From contig NC_087084.1 of assembly GCF_026151205.1 (NCBI RefSeq), positions 12,677,453 to 12,741,452 on the forward strand: DNA of 64,000 nucleotides, read 5' to 3'. The notes beneath the pieces are model-generated. The model saw only the letters and a program-made list of their open reading frames with translations. It had not been told where the DNA came from and made no database searches. Origin of the DNA: Bolinopsis microptera. Lineage: Eukaryota; Ctenophora; Tentaculata; Lobata; Bolinopsidae. Within the stretch, counting starts at the first letter, position 1. Each line of letters opens with the position of its first letter. Positions 37,443 to 47,402 of the stretch are shown in pieces. A program made the translations under genes and the position numbers.

Positions 37443-39055
37443 AATTTAAATTTTATTGCCATTACAATGAATATAATAATAATATCATAATAAATATAAG
37501 TAGACATCCGATAATAAACTTGTTACATCCAGTACAACCCAAGATGTCAGCCGACGCGACTTACAAAATAAAAAAAGCTAGCATGTTATGTTCATTGTTC
37601 ATAGTTTTTCTAACGAGCATGCTTAGCACTTAGGCTGTACGGAAATAGCTTTAATTCTTCGTCATATTAAAAACTTTACATCATTTTTGAGATACAAAAA
37701 TAAATTTTAAAATAAATAACTCTTTTGCTGTTTAGGCGCGGCACCGCGCTTGACCCACATGCTATACAGTGTGTAGCAACACAGCGCTGAAAACAGAAGC
37801 TGAATGAGCTATAACATATAAGCGGTGCGTGCGCCGCGTCTAAACCTAAAACCATAAACTTTAAATATTGTCAAGATATTAAACGAGTTTTGCAAAATAA
37901 TATAGCATGCTGACTTCGTAGGATATTACAATTATACCAGTGCCAGTTCCAAATGTGAGTCAGCGCTTAAACCAAAAGCAGTTGGCAAAAGGAGCCAGTT
38001 GCCTGCAAGAGCTTTACTAGCACCCGATTTACCACTTTTGGGGCACAAACTCAAACCTAAAACCGGCCAAGCACAAAAATATGTTATCGCCACGATTGGG
38101 TGGATTGATTCCCAGAATATTTATCAGCACGCGGCACTAATAATATATGAAGTTCATTATCGAATTTTAGATATGCCCTGGATCGTTTAACACATATATA
38201 AAAGGTTATTAAAGATTAATTAATGTTTGGTTCGTATATAAATCGATATTAATCAATTATTTAAAATAGTATTTGTGTTTGTTATTATTAACTATTGACT
38301 ATTGAGTTGCGTTCGATTTAAATATTAAAACACTACTACAATACATTTCACAAAACAAAACGACGGGGACACAGAAAGGAGAAGGACAACACATCACACG
38401 TAAGGAAACTGCTGCTGTTGACGAGTATCTGATTATATTAATTATGGGTCTTTTGTTCATTAAAATAAGTGTGATCATACTTCTAGAGTATATTGGGCTG
38501 ACACAGTTGCTGCAAGGTTAACATTGGGGTCCAAAACCGGGAGTGTGATACAACTTAATTTCGCGTTACGTAGTAAGAGATACAAAATATAAAATATAAG
38601 TCACTGTAGCTAGGTTCACGGATATAGCGCGGCTTCATTTCATTATTCTGGCGCGGTAAATCACGCTGGGTAATGAAATGATAGAGTTATACAATATTTA
38701 AGTTTCGCGCGCTACGTTTACACAATATATTTGTGAGTCCGTCCCACGTTCCAGACGAACACTCCAGACAAGTCCAGACACTAGTGTAAAGCGGATGAGC
38801 TGATCAGTGTTTTGTGTTATATGTGTGAATATATAGTTTCTATGTTTGACTGTGGTGTGTATTGTGTGTGTTATTTTGTGTGTGTAGTATGAAATCTATA
38901 TGGACTAGTTTGTGTGTTCTTAATTATATGCACATGTCATTTCCATCAAAGTTGAGTTCTGACCATTCATCAGTGTTTCCAGCTTTTTGAGCATTGAGTA
39001 GCATAGTTTTAATGCGACCTTTAACAAGTGCAATTGGGGACGAGAAGTCAATCTT
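37420..39055. mobile_element. Composite insertion splitting ORF2 between endonuclease and reverse transcriptase
   Basis: Retrotransposon coding stops after SSIYLK at about 39,055 and resumes with LTECTSSEIIQ at about 37,420. The roughly 1.6 kb between them contains a short direct repeat (TAAAACAAAATTTAAG twice, 37,420-37,450), a GCGCC-containing segment near 37,735-37,850, the 0.72-kb dispersed repeat (37,985-38,705), a GT-rich stretch and a protein-like 42-codon tail (38,924-39,055). I cannot tell whether it is one element or a nest. Confidence 0.7.
37985..38705. repeat. Dispersed 0.72-kb repeat, copy 3 (cleanest)
   Basis: Third copy of the repeat at 2,605-3,320 and 20,380-21,110. It reads without the indels of the other two and gives the best view of the consensus. 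Confidence 0.8.
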
Positions 39056-40447
39056 AAGATAAATACTTGACGGACAGGACTGTGGCAAGTAGTCAGTGAA
39101 TGATTTAGCAATTATAGGATCTTCATCAATCCTCCTCTCATAGACCTCGTTCAGATTGGAGGCGATTGACACAAAGTACTTGTTAAATTCATGAGCAATA
39201 ACTCGTTGACAAATAACACGCTCATTGTTTATCATGAATGACGGTTTCATTTGCTTATTTTGCTTTCCTCGCACTTTATTAATTAACTGCCAGGTTTTTT
39301 TACTGTCACCCTGACACTCCTCAATTTTGTTGCACGTGTAGAGGCGTTGAGCTAGCCTTATTACGTGTTTAACTCTCCTACGTTTGTCAGTAAAATTAGC
39401 ATGCTTTTCCCTGGCATCATTACAAGGATTGCAGTGACAGGCTTCCTTGATCTCACGACAAAGTTTACCTGGATTATGCAAACATTTTTCTCTCTTCGCT
39501 TTATGCCAGTGGTCGTGCAGCTCATGTTTTTTATTTATAGACGCGATTAATCCTCCTGTTATCCACGGATTTGTCATTGGCGTTCTTTTGGAGACTTTAG
39601 GTTTACTGAGTTTACATGATTTGTCTAGATTCGTTTTGAATGTGTCGTGAAATTCAATAAAGTTTTTTGGTGGGTGCTCAGAGAAATGTTGGTTTAAGGA
39701 TGAAACAAGGACTCGAACGTTGGATTCACTGTAATCATAATATTGGGTATGTTTAACTTGAGGTTCAGAGTTAGTTACAGCTAGGTCTTCAAAAATATGA
39801 AAAACTGGCAGATGATGCGAGATTCTGTCAGATACTGTACCTGAGGCAACAACCTTGTTTATATCATTTGTGTAAATGTTGTCAATACACGTTTGATTAC
39901 ATCCCGGCTTCTCGTGCGTGTGTGTTGATATAAGAGGCGAGAAACCGGCACTAAACATTATCTCCTCGAGATTGCTAACTTCTTTACTATTAACATGGAG
40001 GTTGACGTTAAAATCTCCCATTATATACGCAGATTTTTTAGGCAATATCTGGAGTATTCTAGATAGTTCTGTCAGGAAGCTTGCAAAATTACCGCTGGGT
40101 GGTCGGTAAATAACCCCAAAAGTTACTTCTTCTGAGTTTTTACGACTAGTTACGAAGAGTGATTCTAAATTCTCGGTAACGTCTGACGCAAGTTCGTTCA
40201 CAATACTGCTAAGTCTATCTTGAACATATAATGCTACACCAGTTCCTTTGGATTTATTACCTACAGTATTCTGGTAAAAACTATTGTAGTTAGGAATTGA
40301 ATACACGGTGCTTTCATCAGGACCTATGTTAGTTTCTGATAAACCTATTACGGTGAAGTTTTGGTTAATGCGGTGCAGTTCAGTTAATAGACTATCAAAA
40401 TTGCTTTTATTGCCATCAATGTTAAGAAAGTAGGAGCTGGAAAACTT
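38924..40447 (-). CDS. EEP endonuclease region of retrotransposon ORF2
   Basis: The frame is open from just after a TAA at 40,448-40,450 (FLNIDGNKSNFDSLLTEL, FTVIGLSETNIG) through an ATG at 40,306 to a stop at 38,924. It is an apurinic-type endonuclease that nicks target DNA to prime reverse transcription. Counting from the ATG at 40,306: GVALYVQD (23-30), FGVIYRPPSG (63-72), the catalytic GDFN (97-100), IDNIYTN (141-147) and the SDRISHHLP box (159-167) with its catalytic His. A basic Cys/His-containing linker follows (about 240-330). The last 44 residues or so, after SSIYLK, do not resemble the reverse transcriptase expected there and come from the inserted DNA. The true ORF2 start is the ATG at 40,774, upstream and in the same frame. 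Confidence 0.92.
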   Translation of the reverse strand, partial: KFSSSYFLNIDGNKSNFDSLLTELHRINQNFTVIGLSETNIGPDESTVYSIPNYNSFYQNTVGNKSKGTGVALYVQDRLSSIVNELASDVTENLESLFVTSRKNSEEVTFGVIYRPPSGNFASFLTELSRILQILPKKSAYIMGDFNVNLHVNSKEVSNLEEIMFSAGFSPLISTHTHEKPGCNQTCIDNIYTNDINKVVASGTVSDRISHHLPVFHIFEDLAVTNSEPQVKHTQYYDYSESNVRVLVSSLNQHFSEHPPKNFIEFHDTFKTNLDKSCKLSKPKVSKRTPMTNPWITGGLIASINKKHELHDHWHKAKREKCLHNPGKLCREIKEACHCNPCNDAREKHANFTDKRRRVKHVIRLAQRLYTCNKIEECQGDSKKTWQLINKVRGKQNKQMKPSFMINNERVICQRVIAHEFNKYFVSIASNLNEVYERRIDEDPIIAKSFTDYLPQSCPSSIYLKIDFSSPIALVKGRIKTMLLNAQKAGNTDEWSELNFDGNDMCI

Positions 40448-40774
40448 TTAAAGATTTTCTCCATGCGATGAGTTGATTTTATTAGCAGAATAAGCTTGGC
40501 ATTTGTCTAAGATTGAGGATATTTTATATGTTTCGTCATGTGCATCTGGTGAGGTTGTGTCATCTACAAAGTGTTTGAAGGGATTATACTTGTGTACTAT
40601 TTTATCTTTGCACGAAAAGCAGTAGAAGTTGTCATTAATAATTTGTGCTTTTGATTGCGAAAAACACTTTGAGTGGGCAATACAATTACATCTACTGCAC
40701 TCAAACATCGGCTGACCTATGTAAACGTTTTTCAGACAATGGTTACAGTTTTCTCTCAAAATTTTGTTGATCAT
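40448..40774 (-). CDS. N-terminal PHD-like zinc finger of ORF2, closed by an in-frame TAA
   Basis: This 108-residue frame has a complete C4HC3 set: Cys10-x2-Cys13, Cys26-x2-Cys29, His34-x2-Cys37, Cys52-x2-Cys55. That spacing fits a PHD-type zinc finger. It ends HGENL then TAA, and the endonuclease domain continues in the same frame straight after. Finger and endonuclease are therefore one ORF2 interrupted by a single nonsense codon, or a stop that is read through. Its ATG overlaps the ORF1 stop as ATGA (40,771-40,774), which suits termination-reinitiation. The plus-strand copy keeps finger remnants (CAHCLK) at the same place. Nucleic-acid or chromatin binding is an inference from the fold. 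Confidence 0.85.
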   Translation of the reverse strand: MINKILRENCNHCLKNVYIGQPMFECSRCNCIAHSKCFSQSKAQIINDNFYCFSCKDKIVHKYNPFKHFVDDTTSPDAHDETYKISSILDKCQAYSANKINSSHGENL

Positions 40775-42687
40775 TCCTGACGACCATCAGGACTAGGTAA
40801 GCTTGCAACTTGCGATGATGTTAGCACGTTCTGTGTTCTGCTAGGGGTTCGGGTCCTCCTTCTCTTTTCAGCTCCTCTATTTAACCTGTTGAATATAGCT
40901 TTCTTAATAATAGCTGCAAATCGTTTAACACCAACCTCATTTAAGTGCAACAAATCAAGTCTACCGCGGTTATCAAGTTTCTTCGACAGCCTCTCAGACA
41001 GCAACATGTTGCGATCTAAGAAGTCATCGAGACCGCGGACATGTGATACACCCAAACCAGGCTGATCCAAATCACGGAATATACGTGAGTTAAAATACAA
41101 AGCTTTCTTATTAAGCTCGTTAGACTTAGTAGGCAGTATAGGAACAATGAAAATATTAGTACTACTATTGAACTGTCTAATTTCGTTAATTTTCAACTTA
41201 TACTGCAGGAACAGTCGATCAATGTCCTCCTGACTTCTCACATCATTCTTTTTCAGATTGTTGATACCACAAGATACTACGATGTTGTTGTAGCCACAGC
41301 ACCACTCAGGCTTGATGTCTTCCATTGTAGCGGCCCAGAACCGTTGACCCGGCATCAGCTCACCAAACGAGTTCAGTTTACCAGTTCCAAAGGCTAGGTG
41401 GCCAGTATTAGAGTCGCCAACGATACATGTGGAGTTTCGATTCTTCCAACTGACTGATCGAAAGGTCAGGCTGTATCGAACTCCTTTTTTCACAGAACCC
41501 TTCTCTATACGATGAGAGAAGAAGTCCTGTGACCGCCGAGTCATTCGGTACATTGATCTGTGGCTGCAGTCTAACTTGAGACTGTCAGTCTTAGAGCTTT
41601 TCTCAGCAAACAAGATCTCACAAGATTCACCCACTGTGATCGTAAAAATTGACGATTCGGGGTGGATAGTGATCTCATTATCTGAGTGTTCTGGAAGAAA
41701 GCTCTCCTGACCAACGTATCGATTGACCAAGCAGGAGTTGATAACTGGTGCTGCTCCTTTCTTCTTCAGCTCGGGATAGATCTTGTAGAACTCATCAGCC
41801 TGCATCTTATTGATCGACTCCACTAAGGGTTGCAAGGCTTCAGGAATGGTGGGCGGACTGGTGGTCGCTTTTGACCCTACATAAGAATATGGATGGCCAA
41901 ACGATTTCACTGAGTGACCATTCTCATCATTAAATTCAGTGGCTGTTAGGAAGTCAACGATGGTCTGTGCAGCCTGTTCATTAATAAAATCGTTGATCAT
42001 TGTTGCCGGGACCATACCGGATGGGACTGCAGGGGGCTCAAACACTAGATGCTCTGGACGGGGAGGAGGCGTGGCAACATGTTCTGGTTGTGGGGTGGCC
42101 GTGGTTGATATGCTCTCGAGTTTTACTGATAAGGCCTTCAGCGTTGAATTGGTCTTATCTTGTTGCAGATTTAAGTGCGTGAGACCTGTGCTTATTTCTG
42201 ATAAGGCCACCACTCTCTCAGCAATCTGATTGTAGCTGCTACTAATCCTGTCGGTGTCTGCAATCAGAGAAGTTAGTCTATCCTCGAGAGAGGTTATCTG
42301 CTTCGTAAGCAAAGCATTGTCATCTGACAAGTTGGATATTCTCAGAATCAGACTGTCCGTTTGTGTGTTGTTGCGGGCTTCAACACCCGGTGGACTGAAG
42401 CAAAAGGGACACATCCAGTCGATAAGCTGTTTAACAAAAGTATTTGTAATACCCTTTAGGTTGGAACAGTTGCTGTGCCATTCTTGGGTGCAATTAGTAC
42501 AAGAAAGAACCCAGGAGTCTTGGTCGTGCTGGCCACATGGACAGTTCTTAGGATTTGCTGGGGAGGGCTTCTTGGTGTTCTTCTTCTCCTTCTTCTTGTC
42601 CTGTACTTTAGATGGAATTCCTCCGAGGCTTGTTCGTTGTTTGTTGATAGCTTTGTTGGGCATGGCGTAGAAAGGCGATAGGGGCAC
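40771..42687 (-). CDS. Retrotransposon ORF1: PHD finger, coiled coil, AlkB-like 2OG-Fe(II) oxygenase, SGNH esterase
   Basis: Intact 638-codon frame. A Lys-rich N-terminus is followed by a PHD finger (Cys49, Cys51, Cys63, Cys66, His71, Cys74, Cys93, Cys96), then a coiled-coil-like segment (about 110-190) and a Pro-rich hinge (about 198-225). Residues 228-415 form an AlkB-type dioxygenase core: CLVNRYVGQ, the iron ligands His334-x-Asp336 and His392, and the 2-oxoglutarate/substrate arginines Arg404 and Arg410 in GVRYSLTFR. Residues 420-600 form an SGNH/GDSL hydrolase: GDSN (424-427, nucleophile Ser426), CGINN (473-477) and Asp578-x2-His581. The basic tail is Arg-rich. PHD and esterase domains are known in CR1-type ORF1 proteins. 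The oxygenase could remove methyl groups from element RNA or DNA, which is inference. All key residues are present, so selection was recent. Confidence 0.93.
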   Translation of the reverse strand: MPLSPFYAMPNKAINKQRTSLGGIPSKVQDKKKEKKNTKKPSPANPKNCPCGQHDQDSWVLSCTNCTQEWHSNCSNLKGITNTFVKQLIDWMCPFCFSPPGVEARNNTQTDSLILRISNLSDDNALLTKQITSLEDRLTSLIADTDRISSSYNQIAERVVALSEISTGLTHLNLQQDKTNSTLKALSVKLESISTTATPQPEHVATPPPRPEHLVFEPPAVPSGMVPATMINDFINEQAAQTIVDFLTATEFNDENGHSVKSFGHPYSYVGSKATTSPPTIPEALQPLVESINKMQADEFYKIYPELKKKGAAPVINSCLVNRYVGQESFLPEHSDNEITIHPESSIFTITVGESCEILFAEKSSKTDSLKLDCSHRSMYRMTRRSQDFFSHRIEKGSVKKGVRYSLTFRSVSWKNRNSTCIVGDSNTGHLAFGTGKLNSFGELMPGQRFWAATMEDIKPEWCCGYNNIVVSCGINNLKKNDVRSQEDIDRLFLQYKLKINEIRQFNSSTNIFIVPILPTKSNELNKKALYFNSRIFRDLDQPGLGVSHVRGLDDFLDRNMLLSERLSKKLDNRGRLDLLHLNEVGVKRFAAIIKKAIFNRLNRGAEKRRRTRTPSRTQNVLTSSQVASLPSPDGRQE

Positions 42688-43144
42688 CAGGCTGACCAGA
42701 GGGCACTGTCACGTCCGACCCGCAACCGACCTGAAAATAAGAAGAGCAGAATCGCCACACAAGAGATCTCTGTTGAGAAAAAGTTGAATCAGAATTGTAA
42801 GGGAAGAACAATAGTTGTTATTTGAGTAATACAATCACAGGGCTAGTTAATTTACGGACGAACACAACAGGACAGTTGTGAAGTAGTGATTGGTAAAGAT
42901 GATTGTTTGAGTGCCTGATGGGATGTGTTAAAAATTGGAATGTAATCAATTGTCATAATTGACATTAATTTAGGTATAAATTGATCAAAAAATACAATTG
43001 AATAAAAAGGTTATTATGGTTCAAATTTGTAAGACTATAATTTGTAAAATAAATGTTTTAAATGTATATTGTATATATAATGCCCAATGTTGTTAAGACT
43101 CAACACTAGTACTAACAATAATCTGAGGGAAAGCAACAACATCA
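42688..43144. other. Probable 5' untranslated region of the retrotransposon and flank
   Basis: Upstream (on the minus strand) of the ORF1 ATG. GC-richer up to about 42,780, then AT-rich. The element's 5' end is not marked by any signal I can identify. Open frames on the plus strand here and in ORF1 are antisense shadows. Confidence 0.4.
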
Positions 43145-43339
43145 GATGTACCAATGAGTCCCAAGGAGATGATGTGGTCAGTATGTAAATATGGTGTGGT
43201 TGGTGTAGTTACAGAGACAACAGGTGTGGCGGGTACTCAACTCCTTAACAGGGCCGGAAGCAAGTCTTCTGATTTAGCGCCCTCCGATCCTCCATGGTGC
43301 CCCCGATGCCGTAACGTTTTAGTGACTCATTGGTACATC
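43145..43339. repeat. 195-bp stretch bounded by a 16-bp perfect inverted repeat
   Basis: GATGTACCAATGAGTC (43,145-43,160) is the exact reverse complement of 43,324-43,339. The inside is GC-richer than the surroundings (GCCGGAAGCAAG, CCTCCATGGTGCCCCCGATG). No flanking duplication found. Possibly a small foldback element. Confidence 0.6.
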
Positions 43340-44052
43340 CATATCATTGCACATCCTCAAATTATTTGTTATATAGTAGTGTTGAAAGTATTAAAACGGC
43401 CTAACTCAAAATTCCAATACAAAACTTAAAATCGAGCGCTGAAGCAAATACAAAATACTATACTTTCACTACAATACCCTATACGAGCATTCTTTCAGTG
43501 TTATTGTCGCATTTTAAAGCTCCTTTTGTCCACACAGGGGGGGGGGGGGCTGAAACCAGGTTTTCGATCAAACGCTGTCATTTGTAGCCATTTGTGATCT
43601 GTCGTGGTCAAACGTTGCCAAAAGCAATTAACCTCATGATACAGTTGCTCTCGTTCAATGAAATCGCTGCATTTTGCAAGTCATTATAATTTATGCATAA
43701 TGAAATTACATATGTTCGTAATTGTGGATTGATTTTTCAGGTTTTGTAGTGACCTGAAGTGTTTTCGTGGCACACCTGTGCACTTTAAGTTGTTGTGCCA
43801 CTATAATATCTATGTAGTCTAAAAGGCTCACCATTTATAGGATTTTACACTTTACACCTGTCGATCACAACATATGAACACCATGTGAAAGAAACAGGTT
43901 CAGCCAATCATTACACTCTACACTCGCTCCACCTCACAAACACAAAAACCATTTAAGTAGGTTACACACGGGTGTACCGTTCACATCAACTAAAGATAAA
44001 ATATATTTTTACATAACGCGAAAGTTTAATTTATGTAACTAAATAACTCATA

Positions 44053-44828
44053 AAATACAAGAAAACATCACCATAGTTGTTTGTGACGTGATGGATACAC
44101 CTAAAATTGGCACCCGAAAACGAGCTCCTGCCTTAGACCTCAGCAGAACATCCCTTCAACGAATCCTAAAGCGAGATCTTTCTAACCGGGCCTATCGGAT
44201 CACAAAGAAACACCAACTTTTAGACCGTGATTCCTGATTTTCCTGAAAAAGTCACGATCTGGTGCCCCATCAGTTCTCGTGGAATCCTAGGACCTTACTT
44301 TTACGAGGAATTTGGTGTTTTCCTGTCTAGCAAAGTCATTATCGGTATCCAATCAATCATGATCAGGTCGTTATCTCCTCAGTATGGTTGGTAAAGCCTA
44401 ATGCAAACCTCATTAATACACGCTAACACCTTACTCTTGATCAGATTGGGTGACGAGATCACTGATTGAGTGCAGAGATCACTGACTGAGTGCTCGGATC
44501 ACGTATCCGATGAATTTTGAAATGGTCATAACTCAGCCAAATTTTGAACAATGAACTTGGAACTTTGGGAAAGGTTTTAAATTATCAAGCCAAATGTGTG
44601 CAAAAAATTTGGAGTTCTTAGCTTAAAGCGTTCTCATTTTATGAAGACAATAGTGAAAAAGAGGGAGTGTCACGCCACGCCCACTGTAATTGGGCGTGGC
44701 TTACGAAACTTTCAGGAAATCTAAGTTTGACCCATATCTATAATCTCTGAAATTTTGGTGCAATTTGGAGACTAATTACGTGAGTTATTAAGAGGTTGCG
44801 TGTGGGTAGTCACTTATGGGCCACCCTG
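44053..44828 (+). mobile_element. Decayed mariner/IS630-type transposon, left arm only
   Basis: The right arm is uninterrupted at this site (about 61,033; reverse complement ACTCATATACTATTGG). Here about 775 bp intervene and end in GGGCCACCCTG followed by TA, a mariner-type end and target. Inside, 44,109-44,350 translates with stops as transposase remnants: an HTH segment (TSLQRILKRDLSNRAYRIT) and, after a frameshift, WCPISSRGILGPYFYEEFGV, the central core of mariner-type transposases. The matching left terminal repeat is missing, so it is a 5'-deleted fossil. Confidence 0.75.
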
Positions 44829-45725
44829 TACTATTGGACACAAATATGCGTGTGCATGCACGTCTCACTAATGTAGCACTCAGATTGACATCAGGCAATG
44901 GTTCGATTTACTTAATACTTATATGGTAAGGGCACAGCCTGTCAATAAAGATTTTCACATGACCATCGACACCGCCTGAAGGTGACTGCATAATAATGGG
45001 TCAAAGTGGAATCACACAATAATAAGCTTGCAGCTTTCGATAACAATGTTTTCAATGTTGGTCTCGGCCTGAGACCATTTAACTTGAGTGTAGCAATATT
45101 ATCAGATTTTTGAATATACTTTGATCAATAATGATGAACCCGTCGCCACTCTGAGCAGTCAACCAGGGCTTATAAAAGCTTAACTGCGCCTGGGTCCTTT
45201 CACCAACTGTGCCAATGAGAGTGACAGTGTGGTCAGGTCGACTTTACCAGCTCATCTATTATATACCAGCTAGCTGCTAGCACTCCATTAAAGTATATTT
45301 ATAATAGTATAGTGTCTGATGTTATCATCTAGCGCCAAAATTTAGTTGGATATTATTTAGATGAATTACAATAACAATATAATTTTATATCTATCTCAAA
45401 AAATTTTATATCTATCTCAAAATTCTGGCTACAACAATCTCTTCTAAATTATCCCAATAGAGATAATTCGGATTCTTGACCTAACTTGACCTACTTTGAC
45501 TTACTTTCAAACATGAGTTAATAGATTCAAGCAGTCCTTAGCTAAAACTCTACCACATTTACCTAAAGTAAAGTAAATATATTTTATTTAATTATATTAT
45601 GTAATGATTATAAACTGATCAAAATAGTTACCAATTGTATAATACAAAATTTATTTTCTGATTTTGATTAAGAAATTAAGTAAATAACATTAATTAATCA
45701 TATTATCTTAGGGAAATTGTTAGGG

Positions 45726-46467
45726 ATGGCGTTTCATTTCAGTGCTAATCAGGTAATGTTTTGGTCTGCAAGTGTTGTTTAATTTACCAATTAATTAATT
45801 GTAAGTGTTGTGTGATAAACAGCTTTGTGTTATTTATGATAGAAATGCAGTTTTTTTAGTAAGAACTGTTATTTTCACTAATCGCCCTTTTTCCTTTCTG
45901 GTGTGGTGTTTTGCAGGTGTAAATAACAACAATATCACTCCCTTGCAGTGCGATTAGGACAATAATCAAACTTGCTCGATGGAGAAAAATTTTGTCAAAT
46001 AAAAATGTAACCTTTTTACCAAAATACCAGTCCTCTTTATTTGTATGTAATACCTAACACTATTCCAGTACGAAGATGCATACAGCAGTAATAGACTGCA
46101 AAATTACCAAATATCTGACAACTTTAGAGAGGTAGGACATGATTTTCTAAATTTTAAATGACCGTTAAATAACTGATATTTGTTAAATCACTGATATTTG
46201 TTAAATCACTGATATTTGTGCAATATGAATTTTGAGGTGACAGCGTTTCGTAATTTATGAAAAGTAAGATCTTCCTTATGTAAACCTAACGTGAAACTGA
46301 CATACAAACAAGAAATCCTCCTGCAGCGTCCAGTATCAAGGAGAGGAGCTACAAAGGTAATATCCAACGACAGAGGTCACATTATGATCCCTACTCGGAG
46401 GTCGTTGGAGTCACCTTGGGGGGACTTCATGGGCACGTGGGATCGAAAAAAGAAGAGCACCAGTCTG
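45726..46467 (+). CDS. CFAP126: Flattop homologue, exons 1-3, left-arm copy
   Basis: Exon 1 is 45,726-45,752 (MAFHFSANQ, donor GTAATG). Exon 2 is 46,069-46,131 (acceptor TATTCCAG; YEDAYSSNRLQNYQISDNFR; donor GTAGGA). Exon 3 is 46,327-46,467 (acceptor CTCCTGCAG; SNDRGHIMIP, then SPWGDFMGTWDRKKK; donor GTTAGT). All junctions are phase 0. The SANQ-Y start, the LQN segment, the NDRGH box and the SPWGxFMGTW box occur in this order in Flattop (CFAP126), a protein of basal bodies and ciliary doublet microtubules linked to cilium positioning. Vertebrate Flattop is longer; the C-terminal exons were not identified, and none is phase-compatible among the candidates seen. The mirrored copy is at 58,605-59,346. 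Confidence 0.85.
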
Positions 46468-47301
46468 GTTAGTGTAGCTCAGTTAACACACTGTTTTTAT
46501 TTGTTTTGTCTTGTTGACAGAGCTTGCTTACTTTTAATGGAACGTGTCCAAAATCATTTTTAAAGCAATTCATGATAGAATACTAGTGTTCATTTGTTTG
46601 ATGAATAATAATTATAACTTACTATATTGATCTAGTAAATCGATAATGTCATAGTTAAGGAAAATACGTGAAAAATAATTTGGGAAAAAATAATGACGGT
46701 GACCAAAATTTGGTACTCCGAAAATATGGTGTTTTTTTCGAAAAACCACCGACTTTCATACCATTTGAATATATCTCGTAAAGTAGTACAGTTATCGATA
46801 AACCTGATTAAGTCGTGTAGTTTTATTGAGTCTCATTTGATAATTCTTCCGAGAAAATTTCTGATTTTTTCTGAATAGACTCAGTGATGAAAATGTTCTA
46901 ACTGACATGAGGTGAATAGATAAATCACGTATCGACATTTCTACGTCATGTCATTACTCATATTCTCAATTTGTTTGTTATATTAACTATTGTCTAGTGT
47001 TGAAAATATTAATTATTTGTTATATTATTAATTATACTTATATATATAAAACTTTCAACACTACTATATATGTAGTGTTGAAAGTTTGTACTCTTCTATC
47101 GGGTCTATTGGGTAAAGCGTTTCCCAGCCTAATTCCTGAACACTCTCCTTCCCAAAATGTATTGGAAGTTTGATATTGAGTAATCTTATCTCCCATACGA
47201 CCAGCAGTACTGACGCACAGGTCGCATTCTGATGTCACTCCGTATCCTGCTATCAGAAGCTACTGAAGTTGCATTTCTCCCTTGTATCATGGTATCCACA
47301 G

Positions 47302-47402
47302 CAAATATAAACGGAGTTTTTCGGGAATGCGGGGATACGTCTACTGGCGGGGATCAAATATCTGTGACGAACATTAATCAACCAGCCACTGACATGATAT
47401 AG
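47302..47402 (+). CDS. Candidate terminal exon, duplicated within the arm
   Basis: After GGTATCCACAG the frame reads NGVFRECGDTSTGGDQISVT and ends DMI then TAG. The right arm has the same (57,675-57,775, minus) with one Gly-to-Glu change. A shortened relative lies at 48,394-48,460 (NGVFRECLEC then stop), with similar upstream sequence (CTACTGAA...TTTCTCCCTTG). Its phase does not fit Flattop exon 3 directly. It could be a terminal exon of that gene or of another. Confidence 0.35.

Noticed and set aside
41939-42758. Several plus- and minus-strand open frames across the ORF1 N-terminal half
   Set aside because: They are antisense or shifted shadows of the 638-codon ORF1, which has recognisable domains and catalytic residues.
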